This document shows, in pieces, positions 26,483-34,986 of a DNA stretch of 64,000 nucleotides. Where the stretch lies: assembly GCA_965230765.1 (NCBI GenBank), contig CBDDLR010000001.1:2728001-2792000 (forward strand). Reading direction: 5' to 3'. Numbering within the stretch: position 1 is the first letter of the stretch; each line of letters starts with the position of its first letter. This DNA comes from Sunxiuqinia sp965230765. GTDB lineage: Bacteria; Bacteroidota; Bacteroidia; Bacteroidales; Prolixibacteraceae. The notes below the pieces were generated by a model. That model was not told the DNA's origin, ran no database searches, and saw only the letters and a list, made by a program, of their open reading frames with translations. The position numbers and the translations under genes are program-made.

Positions 26483-27565
26483 CTATTCCATATATCCATT
26501 TAAATATAAAACTGTTACAGTAATAAGTGGTATTATAAATGTCAAAATCCATACGAAAAGGAACAAAACTTTTCCTCCTATTTTTATGTCTTTAGTCGGT
26601 TGTCTTTGAACCACTTGTTTCATTACATCAATTATGCGATTCTCAGCAGGAATTGGGCGATATCGTTTAGGTTCCACCATATTTGAAATAACTTTAATAT
26701 TTACCGCTATTTCATCTCGAAGTGTCCAATATTCCTCATTTGATAACTCGTTAAAGTCTCTGTCAATGTTAAATCCTTTATTTTTGATATAAGTTTTGAA
26801 ATTCCTCATTTCTGTCTGGTTTTTTATTTGCATGAAAAGAAAAAATGGAATTACCAATAAAATGTAAGATTCCAGTTTTAATGCAATCAGACTTATGATG
26901 ATTATCGAAATCCAGACGAATACAATATTTATCTTATCGTTGTTTTGGAAAAACATGTTTTTTATAATTTGTCCTCCGTCTAAAGGCAATACTGGCAAAA
27001 GATTAAATAAATTTAGAAATATAAATATTGCCCCAGTTTTCCATAAAAAATCGTTTTCGTTTACCAAGCTTAGGGCTATTAAACCAGAGCCTATTAATAC
27101 TCCTGGCAATGGTCCTGCAAGTGAGTTTATTGTTTTTTGTTTTTGAGAAATTTCATCTTTTTGTCCAGATGCAAGTGCTCCGATTAATGGTATGAAAAAA
27201 ATACTCAAGTCTTTGTATTTGTAAAATCTCATTGCCAAGAAATGACCGAGTTCATGAATTAAAATGACTCCTGTAAGTATGAGTATATATTGTAAGTCCC
27301 ATTTAAAAATGAAGTAAAAGGCTGCGATAAATAATACAAAACTGATTAAGGATTTTTTTGTCGATTGTTTCCTTTCGTCTGGAATTGGTTTTTCTGGGAA
27401 CTCAGGTTCAACATTAAAAGATTGATTTTTCTTTCTTTTCTTTATTTCGTTTTCGGCTTCCAATAATGCATCACTTTCCAAACTGTCAGGATTTTCTTTC
27501 AGAATTTCCTCCAGTTGAGCATCTGTTTTCATGTCCATTATTTTCTCCCAATTATATGCTGCCAT
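26483..27565 (-). CDS. site-2-type (M50) intramembrane metalloprotease
   Basis: The zinc motif HELGH (104-108) and the third ligand motif PLDGGQ (194-199) identify an S2P-family protease cutting substrates within the membrane. About six transmembrane helices lie between residues 73 and 235, with another at the C-terminus (about 335-355). The first 65 residues are charged and soluble and may be a substrate-recognition or regulatory part. Single-gene cassette, just downstream of a class-2 attC with a promoter-like loop. Family secure; substrate unknown. Confidence 0.87.
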   Translation of the reverse strand: MAAYNWEKIMDMKTDAQLEEILKENPDSLESDALLEAENEIKKRKKNQSFNVEPEFPEKPIPDERKQSTKKSLISFVLFIAAFYFIFKWDLQYILILTGVILIHELGHFLAMRFYKYKDLSIFFIPLIGALASGQKDEISQKQKTINSLAGPLPGVLIGSGLIALSLVNENDFLWKTGAIFIFLNLFNLLPVLPLDGGQIIKNMFFQNNDKINIVFVWISIIIISLIALKLESYILLVIPFFLFMQIKNQTEMRNFKTYIKNKGFNIDRDFNELSNEEYWTLRDEIAVNIKVISNMVEPKRYRPIPAENRIIDVMKQVVQRQPTKDIKIGGKVLFLFVWILTFIIPLITVTVLYLNGYME

Positions 27566-27584
27566 GTTCTTCTTTTAAATTGCT

Positions 27585-27717
27585 ACATAACGGCCGCGGA
27601 TATGTTGCGGCGGGGTTTTATTTGCACTAAAGTTTCATATATTTTTTAAAATTATGTATTGTATTGTTAAAATCAAATAGCACCAAACACCCCGCTGAAA
27701 TATAAACGATGTTATGG
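27585..27717 (-). repeat. attC site, class 2
   Basis: R'' CCATAAC, R' GTTATGT. The attC of family A copy 1. Confidence 0.88.
27647..27677 (-). promoter_or_regulatory. promoter-like element in attC loop
   Basis: TTTG at 27674-27677 and TAATTTTA at 27647-27654 (minus strand), 19 nt apart, pointing into the M50 protease gene whose ATG is at 27565. Confidence 0.5.
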
Positions 27718-28124
27718 TTAGGCAGGGCAATACGGGCGTGCTCAGTCATTGTAACAAAACCAGCCTGGCAGTTTGTTTGCCCCTCCCAAGTGATGTGCCA
27801 AGTTTGCAAAACCAGTTGTTGCTTACCGCTGTCCCTGTTTGGTGTTGTTTGCCTTTCCTTAATTTACATATCTTTAAGCAACAATACCTGTCCCAGGTTA
27901 CCCGTTCAGGTAGGGGCAAACATGGCGCAGGAGTTGATTAACCGCAAACAAGGTGACAGGCTGTAGATGCTTTTGGGCGTGATTTTATGAAAATTGCTTT
28001 CCAATGACCACTAGTCAGGTAGATGTATTACCTGAAACTATGTTCCACTTTCACAAGTGCCATTTACAAAAACCAAGCTTTTAAAGAACGCTTTTTTTAA
28101 TAAACTGAAATGCTTAACCATAAC
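27711..28124 (-). repeat. gene-less cassette, family A copy 1
   Basis: A 414-bp cassette repeated nearly identically at 39749, 46800 and 59511, and as the first part of 13188-13808. It contains an 85-aa plus-strand frame and a minus-strand frame that runs into the attC; neither looks coding. Holds CCCAGGTTACCCGTTCAGG and several G/C runs unlike the AT-rich gene cassettes. Could act as a promoter or RNA cassette (inference). Confidence 0.8.
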
Positions 28125-28249
28125 GGTCACTTGTATGTGGTCGGGCGGGATTTCGTGCAGAAATCCAGTCAGACCGGTAGGAGAGTAGCCGGAAGGTTTG
28201 ACTTGTCAAACCGATAAAAGCCCCGCCTGCCATATACAATTTGTTAACC
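28118..28249 (-). repeat. attC site, class 1
   Basis: R'' GGTTAAC, R' GTTATGG. Closes the 204-aa lipoprotein cassette. Confidence 0.88.
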
Positions 28250-28257
28250 ACTGATTT

Positions 28258-28872
28258 TTAATATTTTTCTTTTCTTTCAAATTTGTCGTTTTGTGTCAAG
28301 TAATGAATTGCAATTATTAGCCTGACTTTTGGGTCTTTGATGTTATAATTTTTATAATTCTTAATTAAGTCTCCTACCATTGTAGGTGAAATATCTCCTG
28401 CGATTTCGAGAGAGTTGTAATAATTGTTAATTACACTGTCTTGTTGCCCTAATGACTTTAAAAACTCCACGTATTTGCCTTGCCGATTTAATTGAATGTA
28501 TTTCAATGAGTCATTCGAGTCAGGTTTAGTCAACCAGCTAATTGTCCAAATATTATCAAATGTCTTTTTGTCGAGTTGATTATACATTCCCTTTTGGTCG
28601 TTGAAATTAATCGATAGTTTAAAGTCTGACATTTTTTCAATGTCGGAGTTTTGCAGAAAAAAGTCTGTGTACACTTTTTCCAAATTATCTTGTTTATCAC
28701 TCTCCGTCAAACCAATACTTTTGTCAAAGAAACTTTGGATTTTTGTTAAGTCATTAATTTCAGTTGTATTAAACGACTCTTTGATTGTTAGGTCATTTGA
28801 TAAGTCGTTTTGTCTTTGAGTAGTGCAACTGAGTGCAATAATCATGGTTGAAATCAGAAATAAATTTTTCAT
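28258..28872 (-). CDS. lipoprotein of unknown function, 204 aa
   Basis: Residues 1-16 form a lipoprotein signal ending IALSC (Cys16). The mature part is acidic, mostly helical by composition, with Asp/Asn/Lys-rich segments and no recognised domain. Anchored in an envelope membrane. Single gene in its cassette; function unknown. Confidence 0.75.
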   Translation of the reverse strand: MKNLFLISTMIIALSCTTQRQNDLSNDLTIKESFNTTEINDLTKIQSFFDKSIGLTESDKQDNLEKVYTDFFLQNSDIEKMSDFKLSINFNDQKGMYNQLDKKTFDNIWTISWLTKPDSNDSLKYIQLNRQGKYVEFLKSLGQQDSVINNYYNSLEIAGDISPTMVGDLIKNYKNYNIKDPKVRLIIAIHYLTQNDKFERKEKY

Positions 28873-28894
28873 TTGGCGTCAATTTTAAATTTGT

Positions 28895-29027
28895 GGTTAA
28901 CGGTCACTTGTAAGTTGTCGTTGCGGATTTCGGTGAGCGTCAGCGTCCGGTAGGACCTGACTGCGATGCGAGAATCCGGCGAACAACACACCACGAACCC
29001 CGCAATGCAATTTACAATTTGTTAGCA
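28895..29027 (-). repeat. attC site, class 3
   Basis: R'' TGCTAAC, R' GTTAACC. Belongs to the 238-aa secreted-protein cassette. Confidence 0.87.
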
Positions 29028-29034
29028 ATTGTTT

Positions 29035-29748
29035 TTATTTAATTTGTTGTCCACCTATATATTTTACGGAATCGAGTTTTATAAACTCAAATATCCCATT
29101 GTTGTATATTTGAATTTTTGCAAATAATGTGTCAATCTCAAAACTGGTTGAATCATCGTTTAAACTTTCGTCATTGAATTGAGCCTTGTTAATTTTGAAA
29201 ATACTATCATTTTCCCAGTAACCTGTGTCATTTTCACTCCAACCACCGTCACCTCCGGTAAGCCCAAAAACAGCTATGTTTATTGGTGTTAAATTCTCTT
29301 TACTCAATGAAACACCATAAACAGTATTGCAACAATATTCATTTGCATGTATGAATGAAAAGAAATGAAAGTTTGAAAATTCCTTATGTTGATAAAACCT
29401 GAATTCTTCTGGGTATTTTACTCCTAGTTTATCTGTCCAGCCAAATTTTATATCTTGCTCTTTTACATACTTCTCAAGGAACTCAACAGGAATTTTTTGG
29501 AGATCGTAAATATTTAAGTTCTCAATATTAAATGAATCACTCATTAGTATCGTTGAGTTTTTTATATAGTTCCAGTCGTATGTTTTACTTGAATTATTTG
29601 GCTTTTTTTTCACAACAATCTCAAATCCATCTTCAACGGGAATAATTTCTCCTGTTCTTATCGTTTCGCCATTTAGTTTAATCGATTTATTCTGAGTATA
29701 ACCAATAAGAAAAGAACCTAATAATAGTAATGTCAAAATAATTTTCAT
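29035..29748 (-). CDS. secreted protein of unknown function, 238 aa
   Basis: The open frame extends upstream to 29868, but that extension lies inside the class 5 attC and has no signal peptide. The ATG at 29748 begins a clear signal peptide (MKIILTLLLLGSFLIGYTQ) 20 nt from the core, so I place the start there. The mature part has a Cys pair (YCCNTVYG) and a Gly-rich segment (AVFGLTGGDGGWSEND). The family is not recognised. Confidence 0.78.
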   Translation of the reverse strand: MKIILTLLLLGSFLIGYTQNKSIKLNGETIRTGEIIPVEDGFEIVVKKKPNNSSKTYDWNYIKNSTILMSDSFNIENLNIYDLQKIPVEFLEKYVKEQDIKFGWTDKLGVKYPEEFRFYQHKEFSNFHFFSFIHANEYCCNTVYGVSLSKENLTPINIAVFGLTGGDGGWSENDTGYWENDSIFKINKAQFNDESLNDDSTSFEIDTLFAKIQIYNNGIFEFIKLDSVKYIGGQQIK

Positions 29749-29768
29749 ACTTCTGTTTTTAAAATAAT

Positions 29769-29890
29769 TGCTAACGGTTGGTACATGTTGCGGAGCGGAT
29801 TTCGGAGTGATTTTCCGTCCGATAGGATGGAAAATTGATGCGAGAGCCGCAGTTACAAACCGCACCACCCCCGCTCTGAAAATGTTGTGT
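29769..29890 (-). repeat. attC site, class 5, shortened
   Basis: R'' ACACAAC, R' GTTAGCA. The right arm ends GCTCTGAAAATGTTG where the class normally reads GCTCTGAAATATGTACTTTGTT, so it lacks about 8 bp. Closes the restriction-modification cassette. Confidence 0.8.
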
Positions 29891-29932
29891 GCCCGTGCTT
29901 TGTCTTCGTAGTCAGTCTGTGCGAGGGACTAG

Positions 29933-29993
29933 CCATACTCTTTGGCAAGTTTTGGATTGCGTGATGGCTTGTGCGACTTGCCAATGTGTATGG
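29933..29993. repeat. module-bracketing hairpin, copy 2L
   Basis: CCATACTCTTTGGCAAGT pairs with ACTTGCCAATGTGTATGG around loop TTGGATTGCGTGATGGCTTG, 13 bp past the methyltransferase stop codon. Confidence 0.8.
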
Positions 29994-30006
29994 ATGTGCG
30001 GCTCGG

Positions 30007-31509
30007 CTAGAATCCATAAACACTTTTAATCAATTCATTATTTCTTTTTTCAAGTTCTGAATCGTAATCTTCTCCATTTTTTAGTTGATTCATAATTTGA
30101 GAAATATTGTCTGATATCTGAATCCTAATATTTTCATTTGGTTTTATAAATGGAATTTTCTTAATGTAATTCGATGAATTGTTTGTTGATGGGTTAATTG
30201 TCCTAATTAAAGTATTACAAGTTGGAGAATTAAAAAAAGCTAATAGATATTCTAATAGCTCTATTTTTTTTGGGAAAATCCCAACTATCGATTGGTCAAA
30301 TAATCTTTTATCAATTAAAGCTCCGGTAATTGAACTTGAACTAACCATTGGAACAGCAATTCCCTTTTTAAAATAAAATGAAGAGTTCTGATATCGTGCT
30401 TTTTTATCCTTTTTAAAAAAACTAACCAAATCAGATGACCAGTTCATAAACCAATTGTCAGGTTTGTAATATTTTGTATTGCCTCCTTTTACGATTGGTA
30501 CAAATGCTTTTTCTGTTTGTATTCCGTTTAATAGAGTTTCATTACATTGAAAAGTAATTTTATCTTTCGGTACTACATCGTATCTTTTTGAGTTTCTAAT
30601 TTTCTTGCTTATAACTTTTAAGTATTCTTTGTCATTTCCTGAATAAAATCCAGTAACACAATCACAGATTTCGCCAATAATCATTTCTGTTTCTTTAATG
30701 CAAGAAGAAATTTGAGGATTTGAATTATTTATAAAAGCATGGTCATTATTAGAAATAACATCTTTCTGCTTTAGTTTAATTACCTCCAAATTTTCCGAGT
30801 CATTAGTTCCGAGTTCATCAACATTGTTGTAACCTTTTATAATTTTAAACTCATTGCCTGCGCAGGCTTTGTAGTCCGAGCATTTTTCTAAAGCTATAAT
30901 TGAAAGATTTGCATAACCAAAATTAACACCTGGAAAATATGAAGATGGGAAAAGGGCAATCTCTTTTAATTTTGTTTTTGAAAGTATAAACTTTCTGATA
31001 TCCTTATGCATATGAAGATTTAGATATGTATCGGGAATGATAAATACCAAACGACCTCCCTCTTTTAATGATTCTATGCTTCTATAAAGGAAAAGCGAAT
31101 AGCTTTCTTTTGCATAGAAACCATTAAACCTCTTTTTTAACAGTTTTCTGTCTTCTGTGTTTCTCCACGCTCCATATGGCGGATTTGCAATTACCGCATC
31201 ATATTTACCACCCATTGAACATAGAAACTCCAATTCACTGTCGGTTAAAGTATCTGTTTGTTTAATGGAAATATTTTTAAAGTTAGAATACTTTACTGCT
31301 AAGTTTTTTATTGAGTCTTCATTTAGCTCATAAGCTTCAATGCTTACCTCTCTATGTTTATTTACTATTGGGTCAATAAAGACGCCATCTCCAGCGCAAG
31401 GTTCAAATATTGTCTCATTACCTTTAAGGTTTAAAAGGTTTACCATGTAATCTACAATGGGAGTTGATTTTGTATAGTAAGCCTGATATATTCTATTTTC
31501 ACTAATCAT
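30007..31509 (-). CDS. N6-adenine DNA methyltransferase of a type II R-M system
   Basis: The SAM-binding motif I (FEPCAGDGVF, about residue 35-44) precedes the catalytic motif IV NPPYG (about 109-113), the gamma-class order of N6-adenine methyltransferases. The C-terminal 200 residues should hold the target recognition domain. I choose the ATG at 31509; a TTG at 31518 would overlap the endonuclease stop. It is the last gene of the R-M operon, 3 bp after the endonuclease. It protects host DNA by methylating adenine in an unknown site; the recognition sequence cannot be read from the protein. Confidence 0.87.
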   Translation of the reverse strand: MISENRIYQAYYTKSTPIVDYMVNLLNLKGNETIFEPCAGDGVFIDPIVNKHREVSIEAYELNEDSIKNLAVKYSNFKNISIKQTDTLTDSELEFLCSMGGKYDAVIANPPYGAWRNTEDRKLLKKRFNGFYAKESYSLFLYRSIESLKEGGRLVFIIPDTYLNLHMHKDIRKFILSKTKLKEIALFPSSYFPGVNFGYANLSIIALEKCSDYKACAGNEFKIIKGYNNVDELGTNDSENLEVIKLKQKDVISNNDHAFINNSNPQISSCIKETEMIIGEICDCVTGFYSGNDKEYLKVISKKIRNSKRYDVVPKDKITFQCNETLLNGIQTEKAFVPIVKGGNTKYYKPDNWFMNWSSDLVSFFKKDKKARYQNSSFYFKKGIAVPMVSSSSITGALIDKRLFDQSIVGIFPKKIELLEYLLAFFNSPTCNTLIRTINPSTNNSSNYIKKIPFIKPNENIRIQISDNISQIMNQLKNGEDYDSELEKRNNELIKSVYGF

Positions 31510-31511
31510 AG

Positions 31512-32426
31512 CTACCAAGTTAAATATTGAATTAAATCGTTTTCCTTAAGGTGTTTAATGAAGTCAGCATTCAAATCTTCAGTCCACTTAATGTGTGTGT
31601 CAATCCATGCTCTAATATCATACCCCGAATACTTTTTTAACTGTTCATATGTGTCAGTTCCTGAATAAGCACTCCAAATTCCAGAGTTTTTTAAAGTATT
31701 AAAATAATTATTATTCTCGTCAGAACGAACGAAAATCAATGGTTCATAATTCTCTTCCAAGTTGTGATATATACTTGCAACAAGTAATAGTCTATTAGTG
31801 TTTCCTTTTTCATTTGAACCGAAACCACTTTTAAAATCAACAACATATTTTCTGCCATCGTAAATGAAATGAAGGTCAAGTTCTAGCTGAATTTCTCCAG
31901 ATGTAACAAGTCCCCAAACTTTGTTATAATACTTCAATAATTGTTCTTTCTGCTTGTCTGTAATGTTTAAACTGTCTATATATTCTTCGATTTCACTTGC
32001 AAGTTGTTTTTTAACGTCAGAAAAGAGGGGTGGAATAAATAACTCTAAATCGTTAATTGGATATTCAAAAGCAAGTTTGCAAAAAGGTTCCCAAAGTTCT
32101 CCAATTCGACGAGAAAATGCCATGTATTCATATGACCAAACAGAATGGCGTACCTCAAGCATTACAACATAATTGCAATAGGTTACCATCAATACACTTT
32201 CAAGAATTTCGGCATTTGTCCAATCGTCTTTCTTCGCTTTCTGTTCAATTATTTCAATAACCGTTGAACGTGCTTTAACAAGTAAGGTGTTTAATTTCTT
32301 TGCCTTTTTCTTGTATTCAGTATTGCCATATTCGTCATTAACTTCTGCGATAAATTCAGTTGACCTATCCCTGAAATATTTAAGAAGTTTTTCCTTTTCG
32401 TTTCTTATTTCTTTTGAAATATCCAT
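31512..32426 (-). CDS. restriction endonuclease, PD-(D/E)xK fold, 304 aa
   Basis: The second half holds the nuclease core: LELDLHFIYDGRKYVVDFKS with Asp184, Asp197 and Lys199 forming a D-x(12)-D-x-K site, preceded by a helix-rich N-terminal half (residues 1-170) likely for DNA binding. The gene lies between the controller gene (2 bp upstream) and the methyltransferase, the usual place for the endonuclease of a type II system. Motif and context agree; the cut site is unknown. Confidence 0.78.
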   Translation of the reverse strand: MDISKEIRNEKEKLLKYFRDRSTEFIAEVNDEYGNTEYKKKAKKLNTLLVKARSTVIEIIEQKAKKDDWTNAEILESVLMVTYCNYVVMLEVRHSVWSYEYMAFSRRIGELWEPFCKLAFEYPINDLELFIPPLFSDVKKQLASEIEEYIDSLNITDKQKEQLLKYYNKVWGLVTSGEIQLELDLHFIYDGRKYVVDFKSGFGSNEKGNTNRLLLVASIYHNLEENYEPLIFVRSDENNNYFNTLKNSGIWSAYSGTDTYEQLKKYSGYDIRAWIDTHIKWTEDLNADFIKHLKENDLIQYLTW

Positions 32427-32428
32427 AA

Positions 32429-32728
32429 TTATTTTTTCTGCTTTAAATAATTTACTTTTTGCTCCGCAACTTTCAGGGCATCAATTCCATATTCATCATC
32501 CTCAATGTCATATATTATTTTATCACTGAGCCATTCAACAATAAGTTCTTTTGGTGGAATGTTGAAGTACTTCGATAATTTTTCAACTTGAAGCCTTGAA
32601 GCTTTTCTTTTACCGTTTTCAATTTTACTCAAAATTGCTTGGTCAATTCCCAAATGAAAAGCGACTATTCTTAAAGGCTCTCCTTTTTCCTCTCTGATTT
32701 CGCGTATTTTTATTCCAAAACTATTCAT
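32429..32728 (-). CDS. XRE-family controller protein of the R-M system
   Basis: Residues 5-60 form a helix-turn-helix of the Cro/CI type (IREIREEKGEPLRIVAFHLG, then IDQAILSKIENGKRK). It is 99 residues long, as usual for controller (C) proteins. These bind palindromic boxes upstream of their own gene and delay endonuclease expression until methylation is complete. Two such boxes lie just upstream (32750-32766 and 32792-32808), which supports the role. First gene of the operon. Confidence 0.85.
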   Translation of the reverse strand: MNSFGIKIREIREEKGEPLRIVAFHLGIDQAILSKIENGKRKASRLQVEKLSKYFNIPPKELIVEWLSDKIIYDIEDDEYGIDALKVAEQKVNYLKQKK

Positions 32729-32749
32729 TGTATTTTGACTAAAACCATT

Positions 32750-32808
32750 TTGACAAAAGTAGTCAACATTTTTCGCAACTCAATATATTATTTGACAAAA
32801 GTTGTCAA
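32750..32808 (-). promoter_or_regulatory. paired operator boxes of the controller protein
   Basis: TTGAC-AAAAGTA-GTCAA at 32750-32766 and TTGAC-AAAAGTT-GTCAA at 32792-32808 are two copies of the same inverted repeat, 42 bp (four helical turns) apart. A half site TTGAC lies at 32734. Placed between the controller ATG and hairpin 2R. Confidence 0.78.
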
Positions 32809-32824
32809 CATGTGGGTGGGGAAA

Positions 32825-32886
32825 ATTTGGCTCTTTTGCAAGCTGAAGCATCGGCTTGTGTGTCGGAGCTTGCAAATGTGCCAAAT
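32825..32886. repeat. module-bracketing hairpin, copy 2R
   Basis: ATTTGGCTCTTTTGCAAGCT pairs with AGCTTGCAAATGTGCCAAAT; the loop is GAAGCATCGGCTTGTGTG. Followed by GTGCGTTGGCTTTT, also found after copy 3R. Confidence 0.8.
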
Positions 32887-32953
32887 GTGCGTTGGCTTTT
32901 TCTGTTTGCTATTTCGTTCAATTTATGTACGGTCTGTCTTTTTTTAGCATGGC

Positions 32954-33085
32954 ACACAACGGTCACTTGTATGTGGTCGGGCGGGATTTCGTGCAGAAAT
33001 CCAGTCAGACCGGTAGGAGAGTAGCCGGAAGGTTTGACCAGTCAAACCGATAAGTACCCCGCCTGCCATATACAATTTGTTATAC
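32954..33085 (-). repeat. attC site, class 1
   Basis: R'' GTATAAC, R' GTTGTGT. Confidence 0.88.
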
Positions 33086-33096
33086 CTCGTATTTTT

Positions 33097-33945
33097 TCAT
33101 TTATTAATTCTAATGGAATAAACCCTGTCGTTTACAAACTCAATGGAAAAAGGATAAGGTTCGTAACTCCACCTGTATCCATTTATTTCTTTTACTTCAT
33201 CCTGACTACTTCCAATGCCAAGTTTTTGCTCAACATAATTGTAATAGTCTCCTAGTTTAATCGAAGAAAAACTATAATCACGTTCTGTAGAAAAGCCTGT
33301 TAGTTGAACTCCGAAAAGCGTATCGTTCCTTTCCGAAAGTACCATATAATTAATATTTTCTCCAATTGTATCTAATAGGAAAATATGATTTTTGATTCCG
33401 TTATTTCCGTCTAAGGATTTATAAATTTCATTTCCTAATTTTTTTGAAGCAGAATCGAAATTCTCGTTTAAATTAATCTGACCAATTTTAAGCCCGCTTT
33501 TCAAATAGTCAGGTGTTGTGTTAGATATAAATGCAATTGCATTTCCAAGAAGCAGAAACTCATTGTTTTTAAGTTTATTAATCACAGGTGGTGAATTACA
33601 GATTCTCTCATATTTATATATTTTGTTGTCTGGAATATCTCGAATTTGCAGTAAATCATTTGAAACATCCTCGATTACATATGAAAAGATTATTGTGTCA
33701 AAATTCTCCGAATAATTAAGATAGTTTATGGTATCATTTGAAATCTTATAATAAAAGTAGTCTTCAGATAATCTTGCACTACCACCTTTTTCATAGGCAG
33801 TCATTTGACATTTATTGTTTTCATATATTATCTCAAAATCAAAGTCCTCAGAGCCTGTCAATAACCAACAACCAGTCAGATTCTTATTTTGTGAGAAGGA
33901 ATTTAAAGAGCTTAAAATTAGTAATATTAGTATCGTTTGTTTCAT
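33097..33945 (-). CDS. secreted protein of unknown function, 282 aa
   Basis: Signal peptide 1-18 (ending NSFSQ). Residues 22-70 (LTGCWLLTGSEDFDFEIIYE) read like a lipocalin-type beta strand pattern, and a second half has repeated beta-turn segments (YMVLSERNDTLFGVQLTG, GYRWSYEPYPFSIEFVND). No known family by motif. Exported, single-gene cassette. Confidence 0.72.
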   Translation of the reverse strand: MKQTILILLILSSLNSFSQNKNLTGCWLLTGSEDFDFEIIYENNKCQMTAYEKGGSARLSEDYFYYKISNDTINYLNYSENFDTIIFSYVIEDVSNDLLQIRDIPDNKIYKYERICNSPPVINKLKNNEFLLLGNAIAFISNTTPDYLKSGLKIGQINLNENFDSASKKLGNEIYKSLDGNNGIKNHIFLLDTIGENINYMVLSERNDTLFGVQLTGFSTERDYSFSSIKLGDYYNYVEQKLGIGSSQDEVKEINGYRWSYEPYPFSIEFVNDRVYSIRINK

Positions 33946-33960
33946 CTTCTTTAATATGAG

Positions 33961-34092
33961 GTATAACGGTCACTTGTATGTGGTCGGGCGGGATTTCGTG
34001 CAGAAATCCTGTCAGACCGGTAGGAGAGTAGCCGGAAGGTTTGACTTGTCAAACCGATAAATGCCCCGCCTGCCATATACAATTTGTTAGCG
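33961..34092 (-). repeat. attC site, class 1
   Basis: R'' CGCTAAC, R' GTTATAC. Confidence 0.88.
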
Positions 34093-34097
34093 CATCG

Positions 34098-34811
34098 TTA
34101 TTTAAATATTTTGTTTACTTGATTATTCATATTTTTTAAACTATCAGCTTTTTCGTACAGTTGTAAATTCATAAAACAGTGGTACATAGAGTTTGTGATA
34201 TAATCTTTGGTTTTACAAGTGGTAATTTTTAATCTGATACTCTCATATTCATTTAAAGCATCATTAAACTTTCTATCTCGATATAATTTATCGGCATTTA
34301 ACACTTCTATTTTTATTTCTTTGTTTTCACCTCGCAATTTCTTTTGTATTGTTTTATGAAGTTCTTTATCAGTTTTTTGAGAGGTAAATTGTCTCTCGTT
34401 AAATAATCTCTTTAACTCTGACCTTATTTCATTTTTGCTATCAATATTGTTGATTGAATCCAGATATTCATAAACGATGCTATTATAATCCTGCTCTGCA
34501 CGCTCCAAGTGTTTTCTTGGATATTTAAGAAAATCATAAATAAAGTAGAATCCGAATCTTTGTTCGATTAAACTTATTTCCTCATTATTAAATGCAGGAG
34601 AACCACCAGGAGATAATTGAATGATTTGTATAATATTATTTTGAATGTCTAGAATCGCTTTTTCCTTTGAATATGGGATTTGACTTAATACTATGGAGTC
34701 AACTTTTACCTTATCGATTGAATCAAGCTCTAAATAAGTTCTTGTCTGTTTTTTCTGAGCAACGAGATTTATAGAAATCAGAATAATCAATATGGTGGTC
34801 AGTACTTTCAT
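34098..34811 (-). CDS. secreted helical/TPR-like protein, 237 aa
   Basis: Signal peptide 1-18. The rest is mostly helical with charged heptad-like segments (residues about 110-165), and a final TPR-like pair (LYRDRKFNDALNEYESIRL, then SMYHCFMNLQLYEKADSLKN). Likely a periplasmic binding or scaffold protein. No catalytic motif. Single-gene cassette. Confidence 0.7.
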   Translation of the reverse strand: MKVLTTILIILISINLVAQKKQTRTYLELDSIDKVKVDSIVLSQIPYSKEKAILDIQNNIIQIIQLSPGGSPAFNNEEISLIEQRFGFYFIYDFLKYPRKHLERAEQDYNSIVYEYLDSINNIDSKNEIRSELKRLFNERQFTSQKTDKELHKTIQKKLRGENKEIKIEVLNADKLYRDRKFNDALNEYESIRLKITTCKTKDYITNSMYHCFMNLQLYEKADSLKNMNNQVNKIFK

Positions 34812-34827
34812 ATTACTTCATAATGTG

Positions 34828-34960
34828 CGCTAACGGTTGGCGGTATGAAACGTTGCGCATTTTGAAACACCAGATTATCAGCCCGCTAAGTCGTTGATTA
34901 AATGTTATTTCGTCCAAATATAGCACTATCCGCGCAATGTTTTATGACCGCTTGTTAGCA
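34828..34960 (-). repeat. attC site, class 6
   Basis: R'' TGCTAAC, R' GTTAGCG. Closes the radical SAM-TIR-HD cassette. Confidence 0.85.
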
Positions 34961-34986
34961 ACTGGGTTTTCATCTGATTTTTATAT

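Larger units (their letters stand above)
29933..32886 (-). mobile_element. hairpin-bounded module 2 (restriction-modification)
   Basis: Controller, endonuclease and methyltransferase genes and their operator lie exactly between hairpins 2R and 2L; only 49 and 74 bp of cassette remain outside them. This is the tightest fit of the three modules. A unit of movement is inference. Confidence 0.45.

Noticed and set aside
27627..27809. 60-aa minus-strand frame beginning MQTWHITWEGQTN in family A cassettes
   Set aside because: Most of it is translation of the class-2 attC itself (through the loop and arm).
29749..29868. N-terminal extension of the 238-aa secreted protein (frame beginning MVRFVTAALAS)
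   Set aside because: Lies inside the attC and precedes a normal signal peptide start at 29748.
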